A stretch of 7,559 nt of DNA from positions 1 to 7,559 of the forward strand of contig CAMLDH010000184.1 of NCBI GenBank assembly GCA_946478765.1. Reading direction: 5' to 3'. Made by a program: the position numbers and the translations under genes. This DNA is from an uncultured Oxalobacteraceae bacterium (lineage in GTDB: Bacteria > Pseudomonadota > Gammaproteobacteria > Burkholderiales > Burkholderiaceae). This document shows positions 1-6,540 of this stretch, piece after piece (position 1 is the first letter of the stretch; each line of letters opens with the position of its first letter). The notes under the pieces were generated by a model, which saw only the letters and a list, made by a program, of their open reading frames with translations, ran no database searches and was not told the DNA's origin.

Positions 1-57
1 TCAAATAGCTAATGTCGGCATTAAGGGGGGCGCACAGCATGAAACATAAGGAATGGG

Positions 58-180
58 ATGCGCTTGCTTGTCTCATCGCTGGCGATTGATATTGACACGC
101 ATGCGGCGCAATACGCTGCGCTATTGACGCCCTACCGAGTGCGACTTACGGCCTTCGGCATAACTCGCAAATTTAAGTGA
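58..180 (+). CDS. Possible small ORF, 40 codons, unknown function
   Basis: An ATG at 58 is preceded at a good distance by AAGGA (48-52) and opens a 40-codon frame ending in TGA at 178-180. The predicted peptide begins MRLLVSSLAIDIDT and ends GITRKFK. It has no recognisable domain, and only a weakly hydrophobic start that is too short to call a signal peptide. Against its being real, the middle of the frame coincides with a palindromic element (about 105-131), so the codons there may only reflect the palindrome. I do not recognise the product. It could be a genuine small protein or a chance frame in intergenic DNA; chance is somewhat more likely. Confidence 0.18.
   Translation: MRLLVSSLAIDIDTHAAQYAALLTPYRVRLTAFGITRKFK
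105..131. repeat. Bulged palindrome, possible dispersed REP-like intergenic element
   Basis: GGCGCAATA (105-113) pairs with TATTGACGCC (122-131) across an 8-base loop. This gives nine base pairs with a single bulged A at 127. The sequence continues with CTACCG. I recall similar GGCGCAATA...TATTGCGCC palindromes as dispersed intergenic repeats in many proteobacterial genomes, but copy number cannot be tested here. The bulged A suggests a decayed copy. It could also act as an RNA hairpin or a weak transcription end for an upstream gene, although no T-tract follows. Confidence 0.45.
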
Positions 181-262
181 TGCGAACTACTAGACCCTAT
201 CAACCGTGAAAGTGTTGGGGGTATGTGCGGACTGATCGCATCAAAATAATGGATGAATCAAT

Positions 263-649
263 ATGAATCGTTTTCTCACCGTTCTGTTCGTTTTGGCATG
301 TCTCCATACGGGATGGCGCTACTTCAGCACTGAAAAATCTTCTGAGCCAAGCAGATATTCCAAGTCGAGCGACATTAGCGCCGAAGGATTGGCGCAGCTC
401 GCTGCCACGGTCAAACCCGGCGACGTGACGATGTACAGCACCACCGAATGCCAGTACTGCGCGCAGGCCAAAGGCTGGCTGAATCAATACGGTTTCGCGT
501 TCTCCGAATGCAATATGAGTGTGCGTGAAGAATGCGAGCGCGAGTTCAAGAGTTTTGGCGCCAACGGCACGCCCTATCTGGTCGTGCGTGGGCACCACAT
601 GAAAGACGGTTTCGATTCGGATGAATTTGTGGCGCTGCTCAGTCATTGA
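263..649 (+). CDS. Envelope-anchored glutaredoxin-like thiol protein
   Basis: This 128-residue protein has a thioredoxin-fold glutaredoxin core behind an N-terminal export or anchor segment. Residues 3-20 are hydrophobic after a short N-terminal Arg, so the domain should sit outside the cytoplasm. Cys13 in FVLAC makes a loose lipobox, so a lipoprotein is an alternative to a signal anchor. The core begins around residue 51 (PGDVTMYSTTECQYC). The redox motif is C63-Q-Y-C66, and the cis-proline motif is T103-P104 in NGTPYLVVRG, as in glutaredoxins. Cys83 and Cys91 are additional thiols. Family knowledge suggests disulfide reduction or exchange; the substrate is unknown. The start at 263 has only a weak GGA (251-253) as ribosome site, but it is the ATG that gives a sensible hydrophobic N-terminus. 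The large exported protein begins 18 bases after its stop, so the two may be co-transcribed. Confidence 0.85.
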   Translation: MNRFLTVLFVLACLHTGWRYFSTEKSSEPSRYSKSSDISAEGLAQLAATVKPGDVTMYSTTECQYCAQAKGWLNQYGFAFSECNMSVREECEREFKSFGANGTPYLVVRGHHMKDGFDSDEFVALLSH

Positions 650-667
650 GGCGATGGCGGTTTTGAA

Positions 668-3600
668 ATGAATAATGTAACCAATGTAACGATAGGGTCG
701 GTGGCGATGAACAACACACAATACGGTTTCGCGCAGGGGAAATCCAAGCGCTGCGATTGGATTTGCATGCGCGGACGTTTGCTGCGCAATGCGCAACGCA
801 CGCTGGCCGCATTGCTGCTGTTGAACGCGAGCTTTGCGCCCATTGACGCACAAGCCCAGGAAACCGTGTGCGCCAAGGTCAAGATCGAGATCAAACAAGA
901 GTTGACGCTGGAGCGCCAGGCGTTCGACGCGCAAATGAAGATCAACAACACCACGACGACCGGCGTAATCGAAAACGTATCGGTCGTGGTGAAGGTCACC
1001 GAAGAAGACGGCACGCCGGTGACGATCACTAACGACGCCAACAACCTGAGCGCCAAGTTTTTCATCCGCATTTCCAGCAAGCAGAATATCGACAACGTGG
1101 ACGGCACCGGCATCGTCAATCCAAACACCGTATCGATCATCGATTGGTTGATCATTCCCGCGCCCGGTTCGGCCGGCAGCAATCCGTTCGGCAAAAAATA
1201 CCTGGTGGGCGCGACGCTGAAATACCGCTTCGGTGGCGAAGACCAGGTGCTGGAGGTGTCGCCGGACGTCATCACCGTCAAGCCGTTGCCGCTGCTGACG
1301 CTCGATTATTTCCTGCCGCAGGATGTGAATGCGGATGATCCTTTGACGGATGCAGTTGAGCCGATCGAGCCGTTTACGCTCGGCGTGCGCGTCAAGAATA
1401 CCGGTTTTGCCGCTGCCAAGAATCTCAAGATCGAGTCGGCCCAACCGAAGATCATCGAGAACAAGCAGGGATTGCTGATCGGCTTCAAGCTCGACGGCAG
1501 CTATGTCAACGATGCGCCGGTTCAAAATACCTTGCTGATTACTTTTGGCGACATCCCGGCCAGCACCGCCAGGATCGGACGCTGGATCATGGAGACGACC
1601 TTATCCGGCAAGTTCACCGAATTCACCGCCAAGTTCAGCCACGCGGACGAGTTGGGCGGCAGCCTCACATCGATCATGCAGGCGACCAATGCGCACTTCC
1701 TGATCCGCGACGTGCGGGTGGATTTGCCGGGGCGCGATTTTGTCCGCGACTTTTTGGCGCTGGATGGCGACGTGATCCGCGTTTACGAATCGGATGGTCT
1801 CGACACCCTGGTGAGCGACCGCAGCAGCGTTGCGACCTTGACCGCAGGCGCCAACAGTGTCGGCAATGCCAGCTACGCGCTGGCGATTCCGCCGACTGCC
1901 GGTTTTGTGTACGTCAAGCTGCCCGATCCCTACCTGGGCAAAAAGGCGCTCGGCCAAGTCGTGCGCTCCGACGCCAAGATCATGCTGCCGGAAAACGTCT
2001 GGCTGTCCAAGACCAGGAATGCCGACACCAAGCAATGGCAATACTGGCTCAATTTCTTCGATGTGAATACCACCGGCATCTACAGCACCGAATTCAAGGC
2101 GCCACCCCTGGAAGCGCGTGCGCCGGTCATCCAGTTCATCCCTGACCGTACTGTGCAGGAAGGCAAGCAGGTATCGTTTATTGTCGAAGCCTCCAGCCCG
2201 GACGGCAAGCCGGTGACGCTCTCGGCGGGATCGCTGCCGGCCGGCGCGACGTTTGTCGCGCAGAACGCCGTGGCAGGTTTGGCGACCAGCGTATTCGACT
2301 GGACGCCGGCCAAAGGGGCCGCCGGCAACTATCCCGTCACCTACACGGCGACCGACGGCACGCTGTTTTCTTCTCTTACCGCCAGCATCAAGGTGAGCAC
2401 GGATGCGCCGCCGTCCGGCCCGACGACGCCGCTATTGGTCGCGCCGCTGGCCGATGCCCATGTGCCATCCTTCAAGCCGACCTTGATCGTGCAAACCGGC
2501 GCCGACCTGCTGGAGCCGACCACCCAAGTGCAATTCGAAGTCTATGCGGATAGCGCGATGACCCAGCTTATCGACAGCGGTTCGGTCGATAAAGGCGTGA
2601 CCACGGGCGACGCCGGCACTACCAGCTTCAAGTTGACGAAGGATTTGAACGAAGACACCCGCTACTGGTGGCGTGCCCGCGCATTTGACGGCCAGCAAAC
2701 CTACAGCACCTGGATGAACAGCAAGTTCTTCGTCAATGTGGCAAATCATCCGCCGGAAAGCTTCAGCTTGACTAGCCCCGCGCCTGCCATTGAAGTGGCA
2801 AGCGCGACCCCGGTGCTGACATGGACCAACAGCAAGGATCTGGACGAAGACGCCATTACCTACAGCGTCTACGTCTACAAGGATGCCGCGCTGAGCGATT
2901 TGATGACATCGGTGGTGGCATTGACGCCGGGTGCGGAGGGCAGCACGAACTGGACTGTCGATAAACCCTTGACCAATCAAGCGACGTATTACTGGCGGGT
3001 CGTGGCTGCCGATAGCCACGGCGCCACCACCTTGACCCCGGCGCGGCCGTTCACGGTCAATACGGGCAATACGGCGCCGACGGTTCCGTCGATTCAATCG
3101 CCGTCGGTCGGCGGGCAAACGGCGACACCATCGACCGCGTTGACGATCGTGAATGCGACCGATGCGGACAATGACTTGCTCACCTATGTGTTCGAACTCG
3201 ACACGGTCAATACCTTCGATTCCGGCAGCAAGCAATCGTCGGGGCAAGTGATCCAAAGCGCGGCATCCACCACGAGCTGGACGGTCAATAATCTGATCGA
3301 GAACAAGCGCTACTACTGGCGCGTCAAGACGCAAGACGGCCACGCCGAATCGGACTGGGTGGTTGGCAACTTCCTGATGAATGCGGTCAACGACCCGCCG
3401 CCGGCGCCGACGATCAAGAATCCGGGCAATGCGGCATGGGTAGGTACGCAACAGCCGAGCCTCGAAGCGAATGCGGTGGTCGATCCCGAGGGGGAAACGG
3501 TGCGTTACGAATTCGATATTTATCGCGATGCGGCATTGACGCAGAAGGCAACCAATGGCGTCTCCGATAACAATGGGTGGATCGTGCCGGTCGCCTTGAA

Positions 3601-4714
3601 TGACAAGACCACGCATTACTGGCGCGTGCGTGCGGTGGATGCGCAGGGCACGGCCAGCGCGTGGTCGGCGCCGGCGATCATGTATGTCAGTACCGGCCAA
3701 TACCTCGATCCGACGATTTCGGTGATCGCACCGGCGACGATACAGTCGCCGACCGTGAACGGCAACCAGAAGACCGTGACAATCGGCTGGGAGGGTACCG
3801 ATCCCAATATCGATCCGACCATTGCGCTGTACTACAGCACGAGCAATAGCGGTTATGCGGGCACCTTGATCACGGATGGATTGAAACAGGCCGCAGGCGC
3901 GCAGTCGGGCAGTTATGTCTGGGATGTGACCGCGCTGTCTCCCGGCACCTATTATGTGTATGCGGTGATCTACGATGCCAAAGGCAGTGGCCACGCTTAC
4001 GCTGCGGGCGCGGTGTTGATTGCGCCGGCCACCCCGACCGGCACGATCATTACCAACCCGGCCGACCAGTTGTCTACCCAGGAAGACGGCGCTACCACAT
4101 CTTTCACGGTCCGACTGGGAAGTGCGCCGGTCAGCGCTGTGGTCGTGCCGATTTCAAGCAGCAATGCTCGCTTGGGTAACGTCAATCCGGCGGTATTGAC
4201 GTTCACGCCGCAAAATTGGCAAACGCCGCAAATGGTCACGGTTACCGGGGCAAACAATTGTGCGCCCGACGGCAACAAGAGTTATCAAATCCGCGTCGGC
4301 AAGGCGACCAGTCTCGATCCTGACTACAACGATGTGCAGGCTGCACCGATCGGCGCCACGGTGACCGATAATGATCCGGCGGCAGGCAATACGGGCACCT
4401 CCGGCATCTATATCTGCAATTACAAGGTGGTCAGCGAAATCAAGATTAGCGCCACGACATGGGAATACACACTGACGGCAGAGATGACCAATATCACGGC
4501 AGGCTATGCGGGAGCAACTGCGACGTTGGCAAGCTGGCCATCCGGTACTACGGTCGTGGACCGGCAGTTGGTGTTCGGCGCCGGAGGTAAGGGGGATACG
4601 GTGAAGGCGGGCGATACGTTTGTGCTGCGCTCAGGTAGTCAACTTTCCCAATCGAATTTACAACTCGGAATAGGTATTACCTGGAATGTATCCTGGGCTT
4701 CCAACGGGCGCTGA
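668..4714 (+). CDS. Giant exported multi-domain Ig/fibronectin-III/Calx-beta-like protein
   Basis: This 1348-residue protein is built almost wholly of beta-sandwich modules and has no recognisable catalytic site. A basic stretch (R35-R44) and hydrophobic segment (L46-A57) are followed by a probable cleavage after A61-Q62-A63. Residues 64-484 form a large N-terminal region with CARDB-like features (LGVRVKNTGFAAAKNLKI). An Ig-like He_PIG-type domain spans 485-580 (DRTVQEGKQVSF ... FDWTP ... YPVTYTATDG). Four fibronectin-III-like repeats follow (about 583-693, 694-800, 803-908, 909-1010), each with a Y/W-W-R motif, with the key Trp at 668, 776, 884 and 985. A fifth beta module lies at 1012-1121. 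A Calx-beta-like module (1122-1237) ends VTDND, and an unassigned domain fills 1238-1348. The mature part has only three Cys (68, 1198, 1250). ATG 707 is an equally plausible start: 668 has only GGCGG nearby, 707 has AGGG. A surface adhesin, matrix protein or type II secretion substrate is inferred from architecture and from the gspGFE genes downstream. Confidence 0.85.
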   Translation: MNNVTNVTIGSVAMNNTQYGFAQGKSKRCDWICMRGRLLRNAQRTLAALLLLNASFAPIDAQAQETVCAKVKIEIKQELTLERQAFDAQMKINNTTTTGVIENVSVVVKVTEEDGTPVTITNDANNLSAKFFIRISSKQNIDNVDGTGIVNPNTVSIIDWLIIPAPGSAGSNPFGKKYLVGATLKYRFGGEDQVLEVSPDVITVKPLPLLTLDYFLPQDVNADDPLTDAVEPIEPFTLGVRVKNTGFAAAKNLKIESAQPKIIENKQGLLIGFKLDGSYVNDAPVQNTLLITFGDIPASTARIGRWIMETTLSGKFTEFTAKFSHADELGGSLTSIMQATNAHFLIRDVRVDLPGRDFVRDFLALDGDVIRVYESDGLDTLVSDRSSVATLTAGANSVGNASYALAIPPTAGFVYVKLPDPYLGKKALGQVVRSDAKIMLPENVWLSKTRNADTKQWQYWLNFFDVNTTGIYSTEFKAPPLEARAPVIQFIPDRTVQEGKQVSFIVEASSPDGKPVTLSAGSLPAGATFVAQNAVAGLATSVFDWTPAKGAAGNYPVTYTATDGTLFSSLTASIKVSTDAPPSGPTTPLLVAPLADAHVPSFKPTLIVQTGADLLEPTTQVQFEVYADSAMTQLIDSGSVDKGVTTGDAGTTSFKLTKDLNEDTRYWWRARAFDGQQTYSTWMNSKFFVNVANHPPESFSLTSPAPAIEVASATPVLTWTNSKDLDEDAITYSVYVYKDAALSDLMTSVVALTPGAEGSTNWTVDKPLTNQATYYWRVVAADSHGATTLTPARPFTVNTGNTAPTVPSIQSPSVGGQTATPSTALTIVNATDADNDLLTYVFELDTVNTFDSGSKQSSGQVIQSAASTTSWTVNNLIENKRYYWRVKTQDGHAESDWVVGNFLMNAVNDPPPAPTIKNPGNAAWVGTQQPSLEANAVVDPEGETVRYEFDIYRDAALTQKATNGVSDNNGWIVPVALNDKTTHYWRVRAVDAQGTASAWSAPAIMYVSTGQYLDPTISVIAPATIQSPTVNGNQKTVTIGWEGTDPNIDPTIALYYSTSNSGYAGTLITDGLKQAAGAQSGSYVWDVTALSPGTYYVYAVIYDAKGSGHAYAAGAVLIAPATPTGTIITNPADQLSTQEDGATTSFTVRLGSAPVSAVVVPISSSNARLGNVNPAVLTFTPQNWQTPQMVTVTGANNCAPDGNKSYQIRVGKATSLDPDYNDVQAAPIGATVTDNDPAAGNTGTSGIYICNYKVVSEIKISATTWEYTLTAEMTNITAGYAGATATLASWPSGTTVVDRQLVFGAGGKGDTVKAGDTFVLRSGSQLSQSNLQLGIGITWNVSWASNGR

Positions 4715-4747
4715 TAACCGTCGAATTGGCAACCAGGGCGTAGTTGG

Positions 4748-4763
4748 GCTGCGATGCCGCAGC
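4748..4763. repeat. Perfect 6-bp hairpin with 4-base loop
   Basis: GCTGCG (4748-4753) pairs perfectly with CGCAGC (4758-4763) around an ATGC loop, 33 bases after the stop of the giant gene. The sequence that follows, GTTAAAGCTTTCTT, is only partly T-rich. It could be a weak intrinsic terminator or mRNA 3' end structure, but it does not meet the usual stem-plus-T-run pattern. Confidence 0.35.
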
Positions 4764-4781
4764 GTTAAAGCTTTCTTGGGA

Positions 4782-4800
4782 CACTGTCTTTTTGGCAGTG
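4782..4800. repeat. 7-bp hairpin with a T5 loop upstream of gspG
   Basis: CACTGTC (4782-4788) pairs with GGCAGTG (4794-4800), with one G-U pair in RNA, around a loop of five T. No T-run follows on either strand, so it is not a canonical terminator. It lies just before the TGTAAT at 4808. An operator or an RNA structure in the gspG leader are both possible. Confidence 0.35.
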
Positions 4801-4878
4801 ATGTGAGTGTAATCAGTGTGTGGTGCATTGTCCGTTTATTGAAATGAGGTTTCAATCCAGCGGACAAAAGTTGACCTT

Positions 4879-4884
4879 AGAGGG
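4879..4884 (+). promoter_or_regulatory. Ribosome binding site that decides the gspG start
   Basis: AGAGGG lies four bases before the GTG at 4889. It is the only Shine-Dalgarno-like sequence near any in-frame start. It favours 4889 over the GTG at 4820 and the ATG at 4844, and gives a prepilin leader of 17 residues. Confidence 0.55.
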
Positions 4885-4888
4885 TAAT

Positions 4889-5329
4889 GTGATTGAGCGT
4901 TTAAATATCGTACGCAGTAAAGCATCAATAGCACGGGGGTTCACGTTGTTGGAACTGCTCGTCGTCATTGTCATTATCGGGCTGCTTGCCGCATACGTCG
5001 GCCCGCGCTATTTCGCACAGCTCGGCAAGTCCGAGCAAAAGACCGCGAAGGCACAGATCGAAGCGTTCGGCAAAGCCTTGGATACCTATCGGCTCGATAC
5101 CGGCCATTATCCGAGCACCGAGCAAGGTTTGAACGCATTGGTGACAAAGCCAAATGACGAGCCAAAATGGCAGGGGCCGTATCTGCAAAAGGACGTTCCG
5201 CTCGATCCGTGGAGCAAGGCGTATCAATTTCGCTCACCCGGTCAAACCGCGGAATTCGATCTGTTCTCTTACGGTAAAGATGGCCAGCCGGGCGGCGACG
5301 GCGACAATGCCGATGTCTCTTATCGTTAG
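4889..5329 (+). CDS. gspG: Type II secretion major pseudopilin GspG
   Basis: GspG polymerises into the short pseudopilus that acts as the piston of the type II secretion system. From the GTG at 4889 the preprotein has 146 residues, usual for the family. The class III leader ends at Gly17. Processing by the prepilin peptidase would give mature Phe+1 (FTLLELLVV), with the conserved Glu+5 and Pro+22 and a single hydrophobic helix. The globular part carries the family signature: YRLDTGHYPSTEQGLNALV, then KWQGPYL, PLDPW, and a C-terminal acidic loop FSYGKDGQPGGDGDNAD matching the calcium-binding loop of GspG. gspF follows after 14 bases, which suggests one transcript. A longer N-terminus starting at 4820 or 4844 is possible but lacks a ribosome site. 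T4P-like minor pilins are excluded by the GspG signature. The family call is firm; the exact start is less so. Confidence 0.93.
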   Translation: MIERLNIVRSKASIARGFTLLELLVVIVIIGLLAAYVGPRYFAQLGKSEQKTAKAQIEAFGKALDTYRLDTGHYPSTEQGLNALVTKPNDEPKWQGPYLQKDVPLDPWSKAYQFRSPGQTAEFDLFSYGKDGQPGGDGDNADVSYR

Positions 5330-5333
5330 CATC

Positions 5334-5337
5334 GGAG
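5334..5337 (+). promoter_or_regulatory. Ribosome binding site that decides the gspF start
   Basis: GGAG sits six bases before the ATG at 5344. The adjacent alternatives, TTG 5338 and ATG 5341, would be zero and three bases from it, so 5344 is preferred. Confidence 0.55.
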
Positions 5338-5343
5338 TTGATG

Positions 5344-6540
5344 ATGCAGTTTCAGCTTCGGGTGCAAGGCGCTTCCGGCGCCGGCGGCGCGCAACGGATT
5401 TCGATTGACGCAGCGAGCGAATCGGAGGCGATTCGCGCCGCCGTAAAGAATGGCTGGCGTGTTCTGGCAATCGATCATTTGATCGATGCGGATATGCAGC
5501 GTCCGAGGGCACCGGCCAAATTTCCTCTTTTGCAGTTCAGCCAGGAATTGCTGGCGTTGCTGGAGGCGGGGTTGAACCTGACGGAAGCGATCACGACCCT
5601 GCATGCCAAGGAGTCGCGTCCCGGCATCAAAACCACGCTCGGCAGTATCTTGTCGACGCTGCAGCAAGGTCAGAGTTTCTCCGATACGCTGACCGCGTTT
5701 CCGGTCATCTTCCCCGATATTTATATCGCGACCGTACGCGCTGCTGAACGTTCCGGCAATTTGCCGGAGGCGCTGGCACGCTTTGTCGGTTACCAGTTGC
5801 AGTTTGATGTGATCAGGAAGAAGCTGATTTCCGCCGCGATCTATCCGGCCATGCTGCTGGTGGTCGGCGGGTGCGTGACGCTATTCCTGCTGGGCTATGT
5901 GGTGCCGAAATTCAGCGTCGTTTATGAGAGTTCGGGACGCGATATTCCCTGGATGTCGCAAGTATTGCTGGGAGCCGGCAAGCTGATTTATCAACATGGC
6001 GTTGTGTTTTTGATCGGTCTTGCGTGTGTGGCCGCGACCCTGATTTACTGTGCCATGAATGCGGTTCTGCGGCAGCGGCTAATGGAGGCGATTCTTCGTC
6101 TGCCGGTTCTGTCCGCGAAAGCGGCCGAGTTCCGATTGGCGCGTTTTTATCGCGCACTCAGCCTGCTTCTGCATGCCGGCATTCCGTTGTCGAAAGGGCT
6201 CGCCATGGTATCGGCCATGTTGATGCCGGTACAGCAGGGACAATTGCAACAGGCCAGACGCGCGGTGGAAGAAGGCCTGCCATTTTCCGTCGCGCTGGAA
6301 CAGTTTCAACTGGCCACGCCGGTGGCGCAATCCCTGTTGAAAGTCGGCGAAAATACCGGCCGTTTGGGCGATATGCTGGAGCGCTCGGCGAGATTCCATG
6401 ATGACGATTTCGCGCGCTGGGTGGATTGGGCATCGCGCTTGCTGGAACCGGTGTTGATGACGGTGATCGGGGTCGTCATTGGCGCAGTGGTGGTGTTGAT
6501 GTATATGCCGATCTTTGAATTGGCGGGAAGTCTGTCATGA
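5344..6540 (+). CDS. gspF: Type II secretion inner-membrane platform protein GspF
   Basis: GspF is the polytopic inner-membrane platform protein that couples the ATPase GspE to pseudopilus assembly. The 398-residue product has the usual family length and layout: a short N-terminal domain (1-60, beginning MQFQLRVQG), a first cytoplasmic GspF helical domain (about 65-160), transmembrane segments at about 161-187 and 218-237, a second GspF domain (about 263-360) and a C-terminal transmembrane segment (366-388). The two repeats show the family pattern: FSQELLALLEAGLNLTEAI in the first, ARFYRALSLLLHAGIPL in the second. ERSGNLPEAL and GENTGRLGDML are the matching internal motifs. The gene starts 14 bases after gspG. 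Its stop overlaps the gspE start in ATGA, so translation is probably coupled. A PilC-type pilus protein is the close alternative, but the GspG neighbour favours type II secretion. Confidence 0.93.
   Translation: MQFQLRVQGASGAGGAQRISIDAASESEAIRAAVKNGWRVLAIDHLIDADMQRPRAPAKFPLLQFSQELLALLEAGLNLTEAITTLHAKESRPGIKTTLGSILSTLQQGQSFSDTLTAFPVIFPDIYIATVRAAERSGNLPEALARFVGYQLQFDVIRKKLISAAIYPAMLLVVGGCVTLFLLGYVVPKFSVVYESSGRDIPWMSQVLLGAGKLIYQHGVVFLIGLACVAATLIYCAMNAVLRQRLMEAILRLPVLSAKAAEFRLARFYRALSLLLHAGIPLSKGLAMVSAMLMPVQQGQLQQARRAVEEGLPFSVALEQFQLATPVAQSLLKVGENTGRLGDMLERSARFHDDDFARWVDWASRLLEPVLMTVIGVVIGAVVVLMYMPIFELAGSLS

Larger units (their letters stand above)
4715..4888 (+). other. Intergenic region before the secretion cluster
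   Basis: This 174-base non-coding gap separates the giant protein from gspG. It carries two small hairpins (4748-4763 and 4782-4800), a TGTAAT (4808-4813) resembling a -10 box but without a convincing -35 at normal spacing, and the gspG ribosome site. The gap and hairpins suggest that gspG may have its own promoter or that read-through is attenuated here. In-frame start codons at 4820 (GTG) and 4844 (ATG) exist upstream of the gspG start but lack a ribosome site. Confidence 0.4.

Noticed and set aside
2..49. Short frame open from the window edge to TAA 47-49 (ending GGAQHET), possibly the tail of an upstream gene
   Set aside because: Only 15 codons are visible with no recognisable motif, so it cannot be told from chance.
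39..89. ATG 39 after a G-rich run (AAGGGGGG), 16 codons to TGA
   Set aside because: It is too short, has no features, and overlaps the better-placed start at 58.
92..97. Exact TTGACA -35-like hexamer
   Set aside because: No acceptable -10 hexamer lies 15-19 bases downstream, so no promoter is called.
200..1525. Long open frame of 441 codons on the minus strand
   Set aside because: It lies antisense to the glutaredoxin-like gene and the signal and N-terminal module of the giant protein, both of which have recognisable protein features. Its translation is rich in Arg, His and Gln without domains, typical of a shadow frame in GC-rich DNA.
2432..3994. Open frame of 520 codons on the minus strand
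   Set aside because: It is antisense to the fibronectin-III-like repeats, whose domains are clear on the + strand. The translation is Arg/Ile/His-rich with Arg runs and no recognisable fold. Its length reflects codon bias of the + strand gene.
4748..4800. Intrinsic terminator after the giant gene
   Set aside because: Both hairpins lack a following T-run; the run of five T is in the loop of the second one.
4820..4888. N-terminal extension of GspG from GTG 4820 or ATG 4844
   Set aside because: No ribosome site precedes these codons, and the resulting prepilin leader would be 40 or 32 residues. The GTG at 4889 has AGAGGG upstream and gives a 17-residue leader.
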